The notes beneath the pieces are model-generated. The model was not told where the DNA came from. It did not search any database and worked only from the letters and a program-made list of their open reading frames with translations. From Tubiluchus corallicola (taxonomy: Eukaryota; Priapulida; Priapulimorpha; Priapulimorphida; Tubiluchidae), in NCBI GenBank assembly GCA_030141605.1, contig JAQGDQ010000350.1, forward strand, positions 166,098 through 230,097: a stretch of DNA of 64,000 bases, written 5' to 3'. The translations under genes and the position numbers were made by a program. Of the stretch, positions 39,090 through 49,796 are shown piece by piece; positions within the stretch are counted from its first letter, which is position 1, and each line of letters begins with the position of its first letter.

Positions 39090-39850
39090 TAATTGCCGCC
39101 ATTCTCGCCACGGCCGATTGGGATTGGTCTTTATTCCATAATGACTCTGTTAACGTGCGTTTTGTGTAGACGGAAGTATCCGGACGCTACAACAAGAATT
39201 GAATTTGGCTATTTGATCCTGTGCAGCAAAGGTTATTGTGAGAGAATTTCAGAAAGTAATGGTACAGTTGCACCAGTACCTTTTACTAGCAGCAATCAAG
39301 ATGATCTAAGTGATAAGAGCAAGTTTGTTCATCTGCATAATGAGCTTAATTATTTTGCTCAAAATCAGTTAGAAGCAGGAGTAGCTTTTACTGCCTACTG
39401 TCTCTTATTCATGACTTTTACACATGATTGGAGTAATGCATGTCTACTTGGAGACATTTTAATAATTGTAATATCTTAAAACTCAAAATTGCGCACAATG
39501 TGTCAAAAAGATTATTTTTCGGATATGCATATGATTACTGTGCTCGTGAGATGAGTGTTGAAATTCATGTGATGTATTTTGATGTATTACGTAGAAAATC
39601 TGTCTTAAGTTTAATGAAAAGATTTGATACTAGTGATAATTTAATGGGCCAGAAAATTTTAGTAAGCGATGCTAAATTTACTTCGCACAAAAGACAGCAA
39701 TGGTGGAGACTATTATTGTAATTTTCATGTTTATCTAAGTTGGTGTGTGATTTGTTTGTATTGGGTTTTTGTTTTTATGATATTGTATGTTGTATATATG
39801 TAAATTATAATATGAACTAATGATTTAAATAAAGAACTAAATCAAAATCA
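39090..39850 (+). mobile_element. probable LINE 3' remnant (ORF C-terminus, frameshifted)
   Basis: Two overlapping plus-strand frames (39093-39479 and 39440-39721) meet at a likely frameshift. The second reads KIAHNVSKRLFFGYAYDYCA and LRRKSVLSLMKRF, a pattern seen at the extreme C-terminus of LINE ORF2 proteins. It is followed by a 3'UTR with AATAAA at 39828-39833 and a short (AAATC)n tail, then a CT microsatellite. The 5' side is truncated. The assignment rests on pattern only. Confidence 0.45.
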
Positions 39851-39852
39851 AA

Positions 39853-40035
39853 TCTCTTTCTCTCTCTCTCGCTCCCCCTCTCTCTCTTTCTCTTGCTCTC
39901 TCTCCCTCTCTCTCTCTCTTGCTCCCTCTCTCTCGCTCTTTCTCTCTCTCTCTCTCTCTTTTTCTTTCTCACTTTCTTTCTTTCGCTCTCGCTCTCGATG
40001 CAAAGTCTGCACTCTTTCTTTCGCTCTCGCTCTCG
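39853..40035 (+). repeat. third CT-rich microsatellite with a short duplication
   Basis: CT-rich run followed by two copies of CTTTCGCTCTCGCTCTCGAT and the adjoining GCAAAGTCTGCA (39981-40048). Confidence 0.95.
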
Positions 40036-40069
40036 ATGCAAAGTCTGCAGCACTTTATGATCAACCAAT

Positions 40070-40568
40070 ATTTTACTCATCAGAACATATATTGCGGCGA
40101 TCTGTGCAGTTTTATGTAGGGATTCCGTATTTCATGCAAGTGGTATGGGTTCGGTACTCGCACTGGGTATGATAATGTGTAAGTTTAAACCCAAGCCTTT
40201 TACCTTGTACAGGGAGAGTGTGTACACATTTGAATTGTTGCCGAGGTAGATCTGGTTTGTAGGCTAAATCTTAAAGGCATGCTCTTATAATAAGTCACGC
40301 TTGCGTCACGTCACAATGTCTCTTTCGATCAGTGGGGCCTACCCATAACTGCCCTCTGGTGTACTGCGTATGTAAATACTAGCTTTTTCCTTTGCAAATA
40401 CAATGCATTTCCTTATAAATACAATGCATATGTCTTTAAACTTAGACCTTGTTCTAAGCCGAGCAATTGGAAGAAGGAGGTTTAAATTCAGATCCCTAAC
40501 CCCCAGCACCAGTTAAAAAGGATGCAAGTAAAGCAATTCGTTTTAATGAATTTACAAAATGCTTTGGG
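40070..40568. repeat. upstream block of the second protease gene, paralogous to 25895-26325
   Basis: Counterpart of the block described at 25895-26325. It is cut at 40570 by insertion of the BEL element, and the continuation of the block is not found at 50404. Confidence 0.7.
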
Positions 40569-40570
40569 AG

Positions 40571-41175
40571 TGTCACGGATTCCCGTGATTGAATTCTACT
40601 CTACAGCATTGTAAACTAGTTTATTCCGGTTCTATAACCTTTGCAAATTTATCTAGAGTGATTCAATTAGGTTAACCTTGAGTTAATCATACGGGCTTCA
40701 TTCCGAAGCTATAAATTCCTTCGTCACCATTGTACAGGTGAGCATTTGACGGTTGCTTTTCCTACAAGCAGACGTCAAATGGTCCGCCTAATTCGTTAGG
40801 TGAATTTTTTTCCCCCTTTCTTTAATAGTTTTTTTTGGTTATGTGCTGATGTGTATCTATAATTAGATTTACTGCTGTTATAAGAAGTAACTATGTAATT
40901 GCGACAAATCTTGTGAATTGAATAAACTTTATTTGGGTGGCCACTCCTTTTTAAACCAATGGTTATGCGGTTTTTGTTAAGAGTTAAAATTTAGTCTAAA
41001 TTATGTTTCAGTAACAGCAAACCATTCTAATTATCAACTCGTAGACTTAAGCGTTATGCACCTTTCTCTATAAAAACCATACTAGACTATATACACTTCC
41101 ACGTAATTGTTTAATTAAGAACCAGGCCGACGTCTCTCCCACAAAACATTTATGAAAAAAAGAGCATTTTTCACA
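40571..41175 (+). repeat. 5' LTR of the BEL element
   Basis: 605 bases. Contains AATAAACTTTATTTGGGTGG at about 40921 as the poly-A signal and an internal short palindrome around GACGTCAAATGG. Ends CACA immediately before TGG of the primer-binding site. Confidence 0.9.
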
Positions 41176-41191
41176 TGGTGCCTCACACCGG
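41176..41191 (+). promoter_or_regulatory. tRNA primer-binding site
   Basis: TGGTGCCTCACACCGG starts directly at the LTR end with the TGG that pairs with a tRNA 3' CCA. The tRNA species was not identified. Confidence 0.6.
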
Positions 41192-41712
41192 TTTTGCTTA
41201 AATTAAATCCGTAAATATTTGAAGTGTGAGCACTTGCTAGGCTGCTTAAATTTTGCAAATTTTGCTGCTGTCCAAAAAGTTCTTTGCCCTCGGGAGGGTT
41301 TTTCATATTTTTATAGTCAGTTTTATAAATTATATGCGCTCGAGTCATTTAGTTTAGCGCTACTGATACAAATAAGCTGACGTTGATAAGACCTGTAGAG
41401 AAGCACAAGGCTTACTATAATAGTAAGATATAACGCTATAACTTGAATCATACGTTTGTTGTATTCTTAATGGTAGCCTTTGGTATTGATTTTATGCTTC
41501 TCGTAAGGCACGTAATTTGTGACAGCAAAACTAAATATTGTAATTTCTACCTTTTATTTTCAGCCTAGCATAGTATATAGTCTGATAACATATTTTATTT
41601 TACAGCTTACTTCGCTGACAAATTTTTTCTACAGGTTTACGAGTTTAACTAGGACGTTTTGCTGTACAGCTTAAATCTAGGTCATTTTTGTTTATAGCTG
41701 TAGCATAGGCTC

Positions 41713-43019
41713 CAGGGCACTTTATTTATGACTTTAGTCATAAATTGCATAAATAGCTTATTTAATACTAATTTCAGATTTTATTTATGACTATTTATGA
41801 CGTGTCAAATTTTGATCAAAAATGCCATCCTGAGCTAAAAGAAATACATATTTTTAATCAGAATCTTGTATTTTGCCTTTCTTCGTTCTTCATTACATTA
41901 AAATGTAATAAAAATGTCTACTTTCATCATTCCAAGGCCTGAAGTTTCTCGTATTGTTTTGCATGCAGGCATCCCTCCAGACTGAAATCCGTGATCGTGT
42001 TTATAATAATTATAGTATCGGTTTTAATTTGTTTAGGATGACCTATAAAATTACTGCTCATAAAAATCAATCTATTAATTAATTCGTACAGTCACAATTC
42101 GTAGCCACAATTAGTACAAGTAAATAATGTATTTTTTAAATATCGATTTTAAATTTAATGTTGGAAAATACTATTGGCTATTACATCTTTCTAGGGAACC
42201 GTCACGTATGTTTTCTAATTAAAATTACATTAAGCAAAATAACTAAACAAGAAAAACAGTTAAATTTTAATGACAATGAAGCAACAAATTCTCCCAAAGA
42301 TAAAATATGCTCAAATTCTAGCAGACGGCATTATTCTTATTTCTTGAGGATGAGGCAGTAAGGCACGGGAAACGCTTGCGGCAAACTCGAGCTAAAACCT
42401 ACACCCAAGCCATTGACTTACGCCGCTTAGGGGTAAGCATCGAAGTTCGGTTCGATTCGAATTCGAAAGTCACAAATTCGGTTCGATTCGAATTCGCTTT
42501 CTGGTAGAGAATGCTCACCCCTAACGCCGCTAGGATGAGAAAGGCACTGAAATGAACGTGCAAAGAAAAGAATTAGAAGTGTAGATTTCTGTTATTGTGC
42601 AGAGCGTAGGTTTGAGGCGGCAGAACTTTAGGACATTAAAATAGGTAAGCTGTCTTTAATTCAAATTTTCGATGGAACGACAACGATTCTGTCGGTGCCT
42701 ATTTATTTTTTCGCGGTAACGCGCTCATTTACTTTTTATTATTTAGGTTACTTCTAGACGAGTTAATGACAGATAAACGCATCAGTTAGACAGTCTCAGT
42801 TACTGTGTTAGTCCACCAAACAGTCACGCGCAAGCTTCTTATGGACTGCCTGTGTGTGTGGGAGAGAGAGAGACGGTGGAAACAGTTTTCTGTACTGAAT
42901 TTTTTGTTCCATTCATCGGGAAATGATTATTTTTCTTTCGTTATTTATGACAAATTTGAAATCTTATTTATGACTATTTATGACTATTTTGCAAGAAAAG
43001 TCATAAATAAAGTGCCCTG
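41713..43019. mobile_element. 1.3-kb hAT-like non-autonomous element nested in the BEL leader
   Basis: Ends are inverted repeats: CAGGGCACTTTATTTATGAC at 41713 and its complement ending GTGCCCTG at 43019. Multiple TTTATGAC subterminal words occur on both sides. AGCATAG occurs just outside both ends, offset by four bases on the left, so it is a candidate target duplication. It has no transposase frame. It separates the primer-binding site from gag and roughly triples the leader length. Confidence 0.75.
42428..42523. mobile_element. 96-bp MITE with perfect 8-bp target duplication
   Basis: TAGGGGTAAGCATC at the left and ATGCTCACCCCTA at the right are imperfect inverted ends. ACGCCGCT lies exactly outside both (42420-42427 and 42524-42531). 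The core is two copies of TTCGGTTCGATTCGAATTCG. An 8-bp duplication and GGGGT-G-GCA-like ends point to the hAT superfamily. It is nested within the 1.3-kb element. Confidence 0.85.
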
Positions 43020-43217
43020 AGCATAGCGTACCGGCTCCAAGGTCAAAGGCTGGAAAAGGTCGCAGCGTTTATACAGCACATAACTAACTAGTACTAGAAA
43101 TATTCATTTTTATTTGATTGCGTATAGTTTGTGTACCTTTTAAGGTTTGATAAAATTGATTGATTGTTAAACGTGATTGTTCATCTTGTGTCCTAATCCT
43201 ATTACTTTACAGCATAC

Positions 43218-46200
43218 ATGTCTATACAGACTCGTAGTAAAACGGCTAAGATGGAAAAAGCGTTAAAAAGTACATATGAATCAGGAGACGAACAACATCT
43301 TTCTGATACTGAAACTGAATTTGAGGCAGAAACTTTGGATCAAACTTCATCTGTTGATCCGCTTCCCTCAGATGGTTATCAAGGGGTTAAACCTAAGAAG
43401 CCTGTTGTTACTGTCACTACTACTGACACGCTAGCTTCGACGACAGCGGCTAAACCTGTAACTACGGGTACGGCTACAATTACTACTACAGCTATTCCTT
43501 TGCTGCCTACTTCGAATCCTGCAGCTGCGATGAAAATCGAACCCCAGCAAGTGGCGGCCAACGCTAGACTTTCTTCTTTTATGCTTATCCGAGCCAAACA
43601 AATTGAACAAATACACAAAGATGAACTAGAAGCCAACACTCTTATCTCAGCTTCTTCTAGTGTTATCTCACGAAACCCCAGTCAATATTTACAGCGGGTT
43701 AAAACTTGCATAGCCTCACTCAAGGCCAGACTTCAGAAGATAGACCAATTGTCAGAATCGATCTTGCAACTATCGGACCCCCACTCTGTGCTTGAGCTTA
43801 CTGCACGCTATACAGATGAAGACATCTTACTGTCTAACCATGTGACTTCTCTGATTGCCCAATTAGACATTAAGACTGACAGTGACTTACGAACTAGCAT
43901 CTCACCTCAGTCACCAACTCCATTTCATCAGTCATCATTCAGTTCACCGCATGCTTATAGTAGAATTCCTAAACTTGAGATTAAACCATTTAACGGAAAT
44001 ATACTTGAATGGCAAACCTTTTGGTCAATGTTTTCTGATGTTGTTGATTCTAATCCTGATCTATCTAAAGTTCAAAAATTTCAGCATTTAAAATCTAAAC
44101 TTACAGGTGTTGCTGCTCGCGCAGTCGAGGGTTACATAGTTAATGATTCTAATTATTCTACTGTTATTGATTTATTGAAAGACAGGTTCGGCTGCCACGA
44201 AACGATTATTCAGCGGCATCACAAGGAGTTGACACACCTAGAAAAGTGTGGTGATGGTTTAAAAAATTTACGCAGGTTTTTGGATAAAATCGAAGTTCAT
44301 CTCAGATCCATTGAGAGTACAGGTCGCAGCGTTGATAGTTCCTTTGTTGTACCGCTTATAGCCGAGAAACTTCCATATAAGGTGCTTTCGGCTATTCAAA
44401 CGACAAAAGACATGACTAAGTCCAAATCGTGGTCAGTGGAAGAGTTACGTAATAGCTTGCGTGACTATGTGATACGACTGGAAGCTTTAGAAGAACAGCT
44501 TCACCGTCAACCTTCCACCCCTTCGTCATGGAAATCGGATCGTCCTAAGCCGGCTAGCACTACTAGAAATGACAGCGTGCTGCAGGCGGTGGATCGACCA
44601 GCTAATGCTGTTAAACGTCCAGGGAATTTCAACAGAGGTAAGCGCTCCTTTTGTACTTACTGCAAAAGTTCTGGACACTTTAATGATGACTGTGATGTTT
44701 ATACAACTATTTCTGCTCGAAAATCTTTGCTAGTTAATCGTTGTTTGAAATGTTTAAATGATAGTCATTATTCTTCACAGTGTAAATCATCAGGATTTTG
44801 TGCATACTGCAAAGTTCCTGGTCACCACAGAAGCCTCTGTCCGAAGCGTTACCCTCAGGGCAATGTAGAACACAAGAAGTTATCCCAGCAACAATCTTCG
44901 AAGAAACCTTTACTGTCTCAGACAGCTTCCGAAAACGCTCTATACTCATCTGAAGAACGTGTTTTTCTGTTGACAGCTTCCTGCGTTCTTGGCAACCCTT
45001 TTTCGGATGCCAAATTACCCACGCGCTGCTGGATGGATACAGGGAGTCAATGTTCTTACATGACAATGCAGTTTGCCCAACAGCTAGGTCTCAATCTCGG
45101 TAAACTTGATCATCTCTACCTTGGCACCTTCGGCACTAATAGTGTGCAAAGAGTACCTTGCTATACTTCCAGAGTGAACATGCTTACCAAAGACAACAAA
45201 ACTTTACCGATGGTAGTCCGTGTTGTTGAGACAATCTCTCCCGCCACTCATCGTCTAGTTTTGCCTAATGACATCTCAAATTACCTGAACCGTACTTATG
45301 GGCCATCTTTGGCTGACGACTTCTGTAATACTGACGGCACTTTAACCCGAATTGATTTTCTCCTTGGCAACGACTATTTTTTCGAGATACTTAAACCATT
45401 AAAAATAGAAGTTATACCAGGATTTTATCTCTTTGATTCTCACCTTGGGTATATTCTTGGAGGCAGAATACCCAATTATCAAATCCTTGAAACTACACCG
45501 CCCCACAAATCCAGTCTTTTGTGCTTTGAACCAGGCGTGAGAACTGATGGTCTAGACGAGCCTCATAATTCTACTAATATTTTTGAAACAGTTTTTGCTA
45601 GCTTTGACCACCAAAATAAAAGCAAACCCATTGATGTTGATGTAGACAGGTTCTGGGAATTGGATACAATTGGCATTTCTGACTGTCCTACCAATTCTGG
45701 TGATGTGGAAGCGGAGAAAAATTTCAAAAACACTATAGAGTACAGAGAAGGAAGATATTACGTTTCATGGCCTTGGAGAAAGAGACAAGAGGTGCTACCA
45801 GATAATTATGCTCTGTCAATTGGTATGTTAAAATCTTGTTTGCGCAGACTCTCCTCCAAACCAGAGTTGTTGGAGAAGTATCATGGTATTATTCAGGAAC
45901 AACTTGGCAAGGGAATAATCGAACTTGTGACAGATGACACTATCACAGGTAACACATTACATTATCTTCCTCACCACCCAGTGATAACACCACAGCGTGC
46001 TAGCACAAAGATACGTATTGTGTATAACGCATCAGCTAAAGCTAATAAGGCTAGTCCTTCTCTCAACGAATGTTTATATAGAGGAACTGTACTTATGCCT
46101 GACCTATGTGGGATTTTATTACGTTTCAGGATGCATCCGTATGCTATTGTTAGTGATATCGAAAAGGCATTTTTGGCGGTAGGTCTTTTAGAGCCTGACC

Positions 46201-49154
46201 GTGATGTTACACGTTTTTTATGGATTAAAAACCCTAGTAATGTGAGTGTCACACCTGATAACCTACAAATTTTTCGTTTCCAGAGGGTCCCGTTCGGCAT
46301 TCTTTGTTCACCGCATCTTCTATCAGGGACTGTACGATATCATTTACAAAAAATGGAAAACCAGGTACCTGCTGCTAAATTGATTTTACCAAATATCTAT
46401 GTCGATAATGTCATTTTAGGCGTGAATTCCACAGAAGAGGCAACTTCTTTTTACTTTCAAGCAAAACAACTGTTCTCCTCTGCATCGATGAACCTTCGTC
46501 AATGGGGATCCAACAACAAAGACTTCATCGACTTGGTTCCAAAGGATGACAAAGTTCAATCCACGGAGATCAAAGTACTAGGTTTGAAGTGGAACACAGA
46601 AACGGATACGTTAAGTATTTCTCATAAGCTGCTTCCTAATTTACATAACAGTGTTACTAAACGTGAAATTTTAAAGCAAGTTGCTTGTTACTTTGACCCA
46701 CTTGGACTTTTTAGTGCAATTACCCTTAATGCTAAATTGTTTCTTGCAGAACTTTGGAAACTAAAATATGACTGGGATACTTCTTTGAGTCCTGAATTGG
46801 CTGAACGTTGGTTTGATATAGCTGACCATTTGTGTAATATAGTGTTAATAAATTTTCCTAGATGCATTTGTTTTGATCCTATTAATGTTTTGCACTTTGA
46901 GCTCGCTTGTTTTGCAGACGCTTCAGCAGTTGCTTACAGCGCTGTAATTTATCTTCGCCAGCTACATCATGACGGCACTATTCGCACAGATTTGGTCTTC
47001 ACCAAGACAAGACTGGCTCCAAAGAACACAACAATACCCAGGATGGAGTTGTTGGGAGTTCTAATCTGCGCGAGAGCTGCCAACTTTGTTCGAGAACAGT
47101 TGAAGATAAGTGATGTTATATGCACTATTCTTACTGATTCACAGTGCGTTTTGCACTGGCTTCGCTCAAGTAAACCACTGAGTACATTTGTTACTAACAG
47201 AGTAAGTGAATTACGCAGCTACAATGATATGATTTTTCGCTATATACCGTCTGAAAACAACATTGCAGACTTTGCCACTAAACCAAATTCTGGTGTTCTT
47301 AATGAGACCTGGTTTAATGGTCCTGAATTTTTACTTCACGAAAAATCATTGTGGCCTTCTAGTGATCTTCCACCTGTTAATTCAGACGAGTTAAAGCAAA
47401 TCGAGTCAGAAATTAAACTTAATGATTCTTGTACTTTTGCTAAATTTGAATCGTCACTCATGACTGTCGATGCAAATAAGGTAGATCTTACCGTGATTCC
47501 ATTGTCTAACCATTCTTCATTTGTCAGGCTGGTTCGTGTTACATGCCTTGTTCTGAAAGCCATCAGGAAATTTCGTCGTGATCCAGATACGTCTCATCGC
47601 ATCACCTCTCGTGATATGGAACACGCCACCTTGATGTGGGTAAGGCATACTCAATCAGCATTTACACCTGAACAAATAAGGAACTTCCAAAACCTTGGCC
47701 CAATGGTCGATAATGATGGAATAATCAGATGCTGTGGTCGACTTGGTAATCTGGACACCTATGGCTCACGAAAACCTGCGTTGTTACCAAAGGACCACCC
47801 CTTTACTCTGCTTCTGGTAAGACACTACCATGTAACTCATTTGCATGTTGGAGCAGCTCAAACGTTAGCTCTGATACGTAAAAAGTACTGGATACCATCA
47901 GGACGCACTGCTGTCCGTAGTGTACTTTCTAAATGCACCATATGTCGTAAAGTCGAAGGAGGTCCTTTCCGTTTACCTAAAATGGCCGACCTACCTTCAA
48001 CCCGTTTGTTTGAAAGTCGGTGTTTTCAATACACTGGACTAGATTATATGGGACCAGTGATCACAAAAGAATTTTATGGCGGCAGTTCTAAGCCAATTTA
48101 TGAAAAAGCTTGGATTTGTTTGTTCACCTGCCTTACAACCAGAGCAGTACATCTAGAATTAGTAAATAATCTAACAGCTGAACATTTTCTTATGTGTTTG
48201 CGCCGTTTTTTTGGTAGACGTGGATTGCCAGATATTATAATTTCGGATAATTTCTCGTCCTTCAAACTTGCCAAGCAAACGGTTACATACATTTTTGAAA
48301 ATGCAATTCTAGATTTTTCAGCTTGCAAGGGTGTAGAGTGGAAATTCATCACACAGTTATCACCATGGACTGGCGGATTTTTCGAACGGTTAGTTGCTTT
48401 GGTGAAGCGTTCTTTGAGAAAGGTAATCGGTAATCATCCTCTTTCACATGTACATCTCAATACTTTGCTTATTGAAATAGAAAATGTTATCAATAATAGG
48501 CCTCTTACTTATATTGATGCTGACATAAATTCTACTCATGCTCTAACTCCTTCAGATTTTCTTAATCAGCAGATCTTGCACACTATGCCTGAGATGCACT
48601 ACAGTGATCCAGACTTTACAGTTGGTAAAGAAACCTCAGCACAGAAGTTACTTGCCTTATGGAAGAAAGGTCAACGGATCCTTAGCAATTTCTGGGCAAT
48701 CTGGAAAGATGAGTATCTTCTCAGTCTTAGAGAACAGCATCGCAAATATATTTCTCAACCTAAGGTAACCGTTCCGTTTACTCCTTGTATAGGGGATGTA
48801 GTACTGGTAGAAGACCAAAACCTTCCACGAGGACAGTGGCGCCTTGGCAAAGTTCTTAAATTGAAGCCTAGTGCAGATGGCTTAATTCGTAATGTTGAAA
48901 TTCTTGTTAATGGTTCCACTTTGAACAGAAATATTAAATGTCTGTACCCCCTTGAATGTCATTTTCATAACTCATCTCATACGACTTTGACAGACGTTTC
49001 GACTGAACACGTGTCTTGTCTTAACAAGAATGATGATGCTGCTTCCATTTCAGATGCGGATTCTTCACCTCTACCTGTCAGCGAACGTCCAAAGAGAAGC
49101 CGCCAAAAAGGCAAGAAAATGGCTAACAGATGTCAGCACCGACTTATTATCTAG
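43218..49154 (+). CDS. BEL/Pao gag-pol polyprotein
   Basis: One open frame of 1978 residues, ATG to TAG. Approximate order: Ser/Thr-rich N-terminus; gag DUF1759-like region from about 248 (KPFNGNILEWQTFW); Cys-His knuckles at about 478, 507 and 527; aspartic protease of the A17 type with MDTGSQCSY at about 604; reverse transcriptase from about 900, with SDIEKAFL and YVDN at about 1060; RNase H with FADAS at about 1230 and TDSQ at about 1305. The integrase has an HHCC-like region at about 1540-1575 and acidic residues in LDYMG, ISDNF and FFERL; a DUF5641-type domain (GDVVLVED) lies at about 1856. It directs particle assembly, processing, reverse transcription and integration. The frame has no break. 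The RT box reads YVDN where YVDD is usual. Antisense frames are shadows. Confidence 0.95.
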   Translation: MSIQTRSKTAKMEKALKSTYESGDEQHLSDTETEFEAETLDQTSSVDPLPSDGYQGVKPKKPVVTVTTTDTLASTTAAKPVTTGTATITTTAIPLLPTSNPAAAMKIEPQQVAANARLSSFMLIRAKQIEQIHKDELEANTLISASSSVISRNPSQYLQRVKTCIASLKARLQKIDQLSESILQLSDPHSVLELTARYTDEDILLSNHVTSLIAQLDIKTDSDLRTSISPQSPTPFHQSSFSSPHAYSRIPKLEIKPFNGNILEWQTFWSMFSDVVDSNPDLSKVQKFQHLKSKLTGVAARAVEGYIVNDSNYSTVIDLLKDRFGCHETIIQRHHKELTHLEKCGDGLKNLRRFLDKIEVHLRSIESTGRSVDSSFVVPLIAEKLPYKVLSAIQTTKDMTKSKSWSVEELRNSLRDYVIRLEALEEQLHRQPSTPSSWKSDRPKPASTTRNDSVLQAVDRPANAVKRPGNFNRGKRSFCTYCKSSGHFNDDCDVYTTISARKSLLVNRCLKCLNDSHYSSQCKSSGFCAYCKVPGHHRSLCPKRYPQGNVEHKKLSQQQSSKKPLLSQTASENALYSSEERVFLLTASCVLGNPFSDAKLPTRCWMDTGSQCSYMTMQFAQQLGLNLGKLDHLYLGTFGTNSVQRVPCYTSRVNMLTKDNKTLPMVVRVVETISPATHRLVLPNDISNYLNRTYGPSLADDFCNTDGTLTRIDFLLGNDYFFEILKPLKIEVIPGFYLFDSHLGYILGGRIPNYQILETTPPHKSSLLCFEPGVRTDGLDEPHNSTNIFETVFASFDHQNKSKPIDVDVDRFWELDTIGISDCPTNSGDVEAEKNFKNTIEYREGRYYVSWPWRKRQEVLPDNYALSIGMLKSCLRRLSSKPELLEKYHGIIQEQLGKGIIELVTDDTITGNTLHYLPHHPVITPQRASTKIRIVYNASAKANKASPSLNECLYRGTVLMPDLCGILLRFRMHPYAIVSDIEKAFLAVGLLEPDRDVTRFLWIKNPSNVSVTPDNLQIFRFQRVPFGILCSPHLLSGTVRYHLQKMENQVPAAKLILPNIYVDNVILGVNSTEEATSFYFQAKQLFSSASMNLRQWGSNNKDFIDLVPKDDKVQSTEIKVLGLKWNTETDTLSISHKLLPNLHNSVTKREILKQVACYFDPLGLFSAITLNAKLFLAELWKLKYDWDTSLSPELAERWFDIADHLCNIVLINFPRCICFDPINVLHFELACFADASAVAYSAVIYLRQLHHDGTIRTDLVFTKTRLAPKNTTIPRMELLGVLICARAANFVREQLKISDVICTILTDSQCVLHWLRSSKPLSTFVTNRVSELRSYNDMIFRYIPSENNIADFATKPNSGVLNETWFNGPEFLLHEKSLWPSSDLPPVNSDELKQIESEIKLNDSCTFAKFESSLMTVDANKVDLTVIPLSNHSSFVRLVRVTCLVLKAIRKFRRDPDTSHRITSRDMEHATLMWVRHTQSAFTPEQIRNFQNLGPMVDNDGIIRCCGRLGNLDTYGSRKPALLPKDHPFTLLLVRHYHVTHLHVGAAQTLALIRKKYWIPSGRTAVRSVLSKCTICRKVEGGPFRLPKMADLPSTRLFESRCFQYTGLDYMGPVITKEFYGGSSKPIYEKAWICLFTCLTTRAVHLELVNNLTAEHFLMCLRRFFGRRGLPDIIISDNFSSFKLAKQTVTYIFENAILDFSACKGVEWKFITQLSPWTGGFFERLVALVKRSLRKVIGNHPLSHVHLNTLLIEIENVINNRPLTYIDADINSTHALTPSDFLNQQILHTMPEMHYSDPDFTVGKETSAQKLLALWKKGQRILSNFWAIWKDEYLLSLREQHRKYISQPKVTVPFTPCIGDVVLVEDQNLPRGQWRLGKVLKLKPSADGLIRNVEILVNGSTLNRNIKCLYPLECHFHNSSHTTLTDVSTEHVSCLNKNDDAASISDADSSPLPVSERPKRSRQKGKKMANRCQHRLII

Positions 49155-49796
49155 TGATTAGTGAATAGTAGTAGTGACAGACTTTGAACTCTCGTTTGTT
49201 GATTCAGTACGTCATGGATATGATGATGCAGTTGGTTTCCTGATTGGTTCAGGGCCCGTTCCAATTATGGTTACTAGTTGCGGTTATGATGGTTATGGTT
49301 ATGTCAGTCACAGGTTATGGCAATGGTTACACTGCTATGCAGCTGATGGATGGAGTTCATGCCACACTACGTTTGCTATATGGAGTCTAAGACAATATTA
49401 GCTATTATAAATTGTCCTGTCTTCATTTGTAAATATTGTAAAATACTTAGATTGCATAAAAAATCACCCCCAAAAACAATATAAAACACAAAACTAAATA
49501 GATAGTGTTCTTGCATTGTAACCATGTATAATCACAGATAGCCTGTGCTAGTTTATATAATTTTTGATATTTATTTGGATGTGCCTTTAAGGTACTTATT
49601 TTGATTTTTCTCACCCATATATTTTGACACATAACTTACGCATGTATTTGATACAGTATTTGAGATAGATGGTAGGTTTTTGCAGGTTTCTCTGTGATCG
49701 TTATTTAGTTGTCTAGCATTTTACTACCTGATAGGATTGAGCAAGTTGTTTATTACTTGAACTTTGAACTTAAAATTTTTGTTTTCGTTTCCAGAG
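49155..49796 (+). other. 3' untranslated region of the BEL element
   Basis: Between the polyprotein stop and the 3' LTR. Contains a run of GGTTATG-type repeats at 49280-49330. No clear polypurine tract precedes the LTR; the adjacent bases are TTTCGTTTCCAGAG. Confidence 0.6.

Noticed and set aside
42440-42500. GGTTCGATTCGAATTC repeats taken at first as a tRNA T-arm
   Set aside because: They are the palindromic core of the 96-bp MITE; no A box or cloverleaf can be drawn.
43379-48352. Several minus-strand frames opposite the BEL polyprotein
   Set aside because: Shadows of the coding strand without domains.
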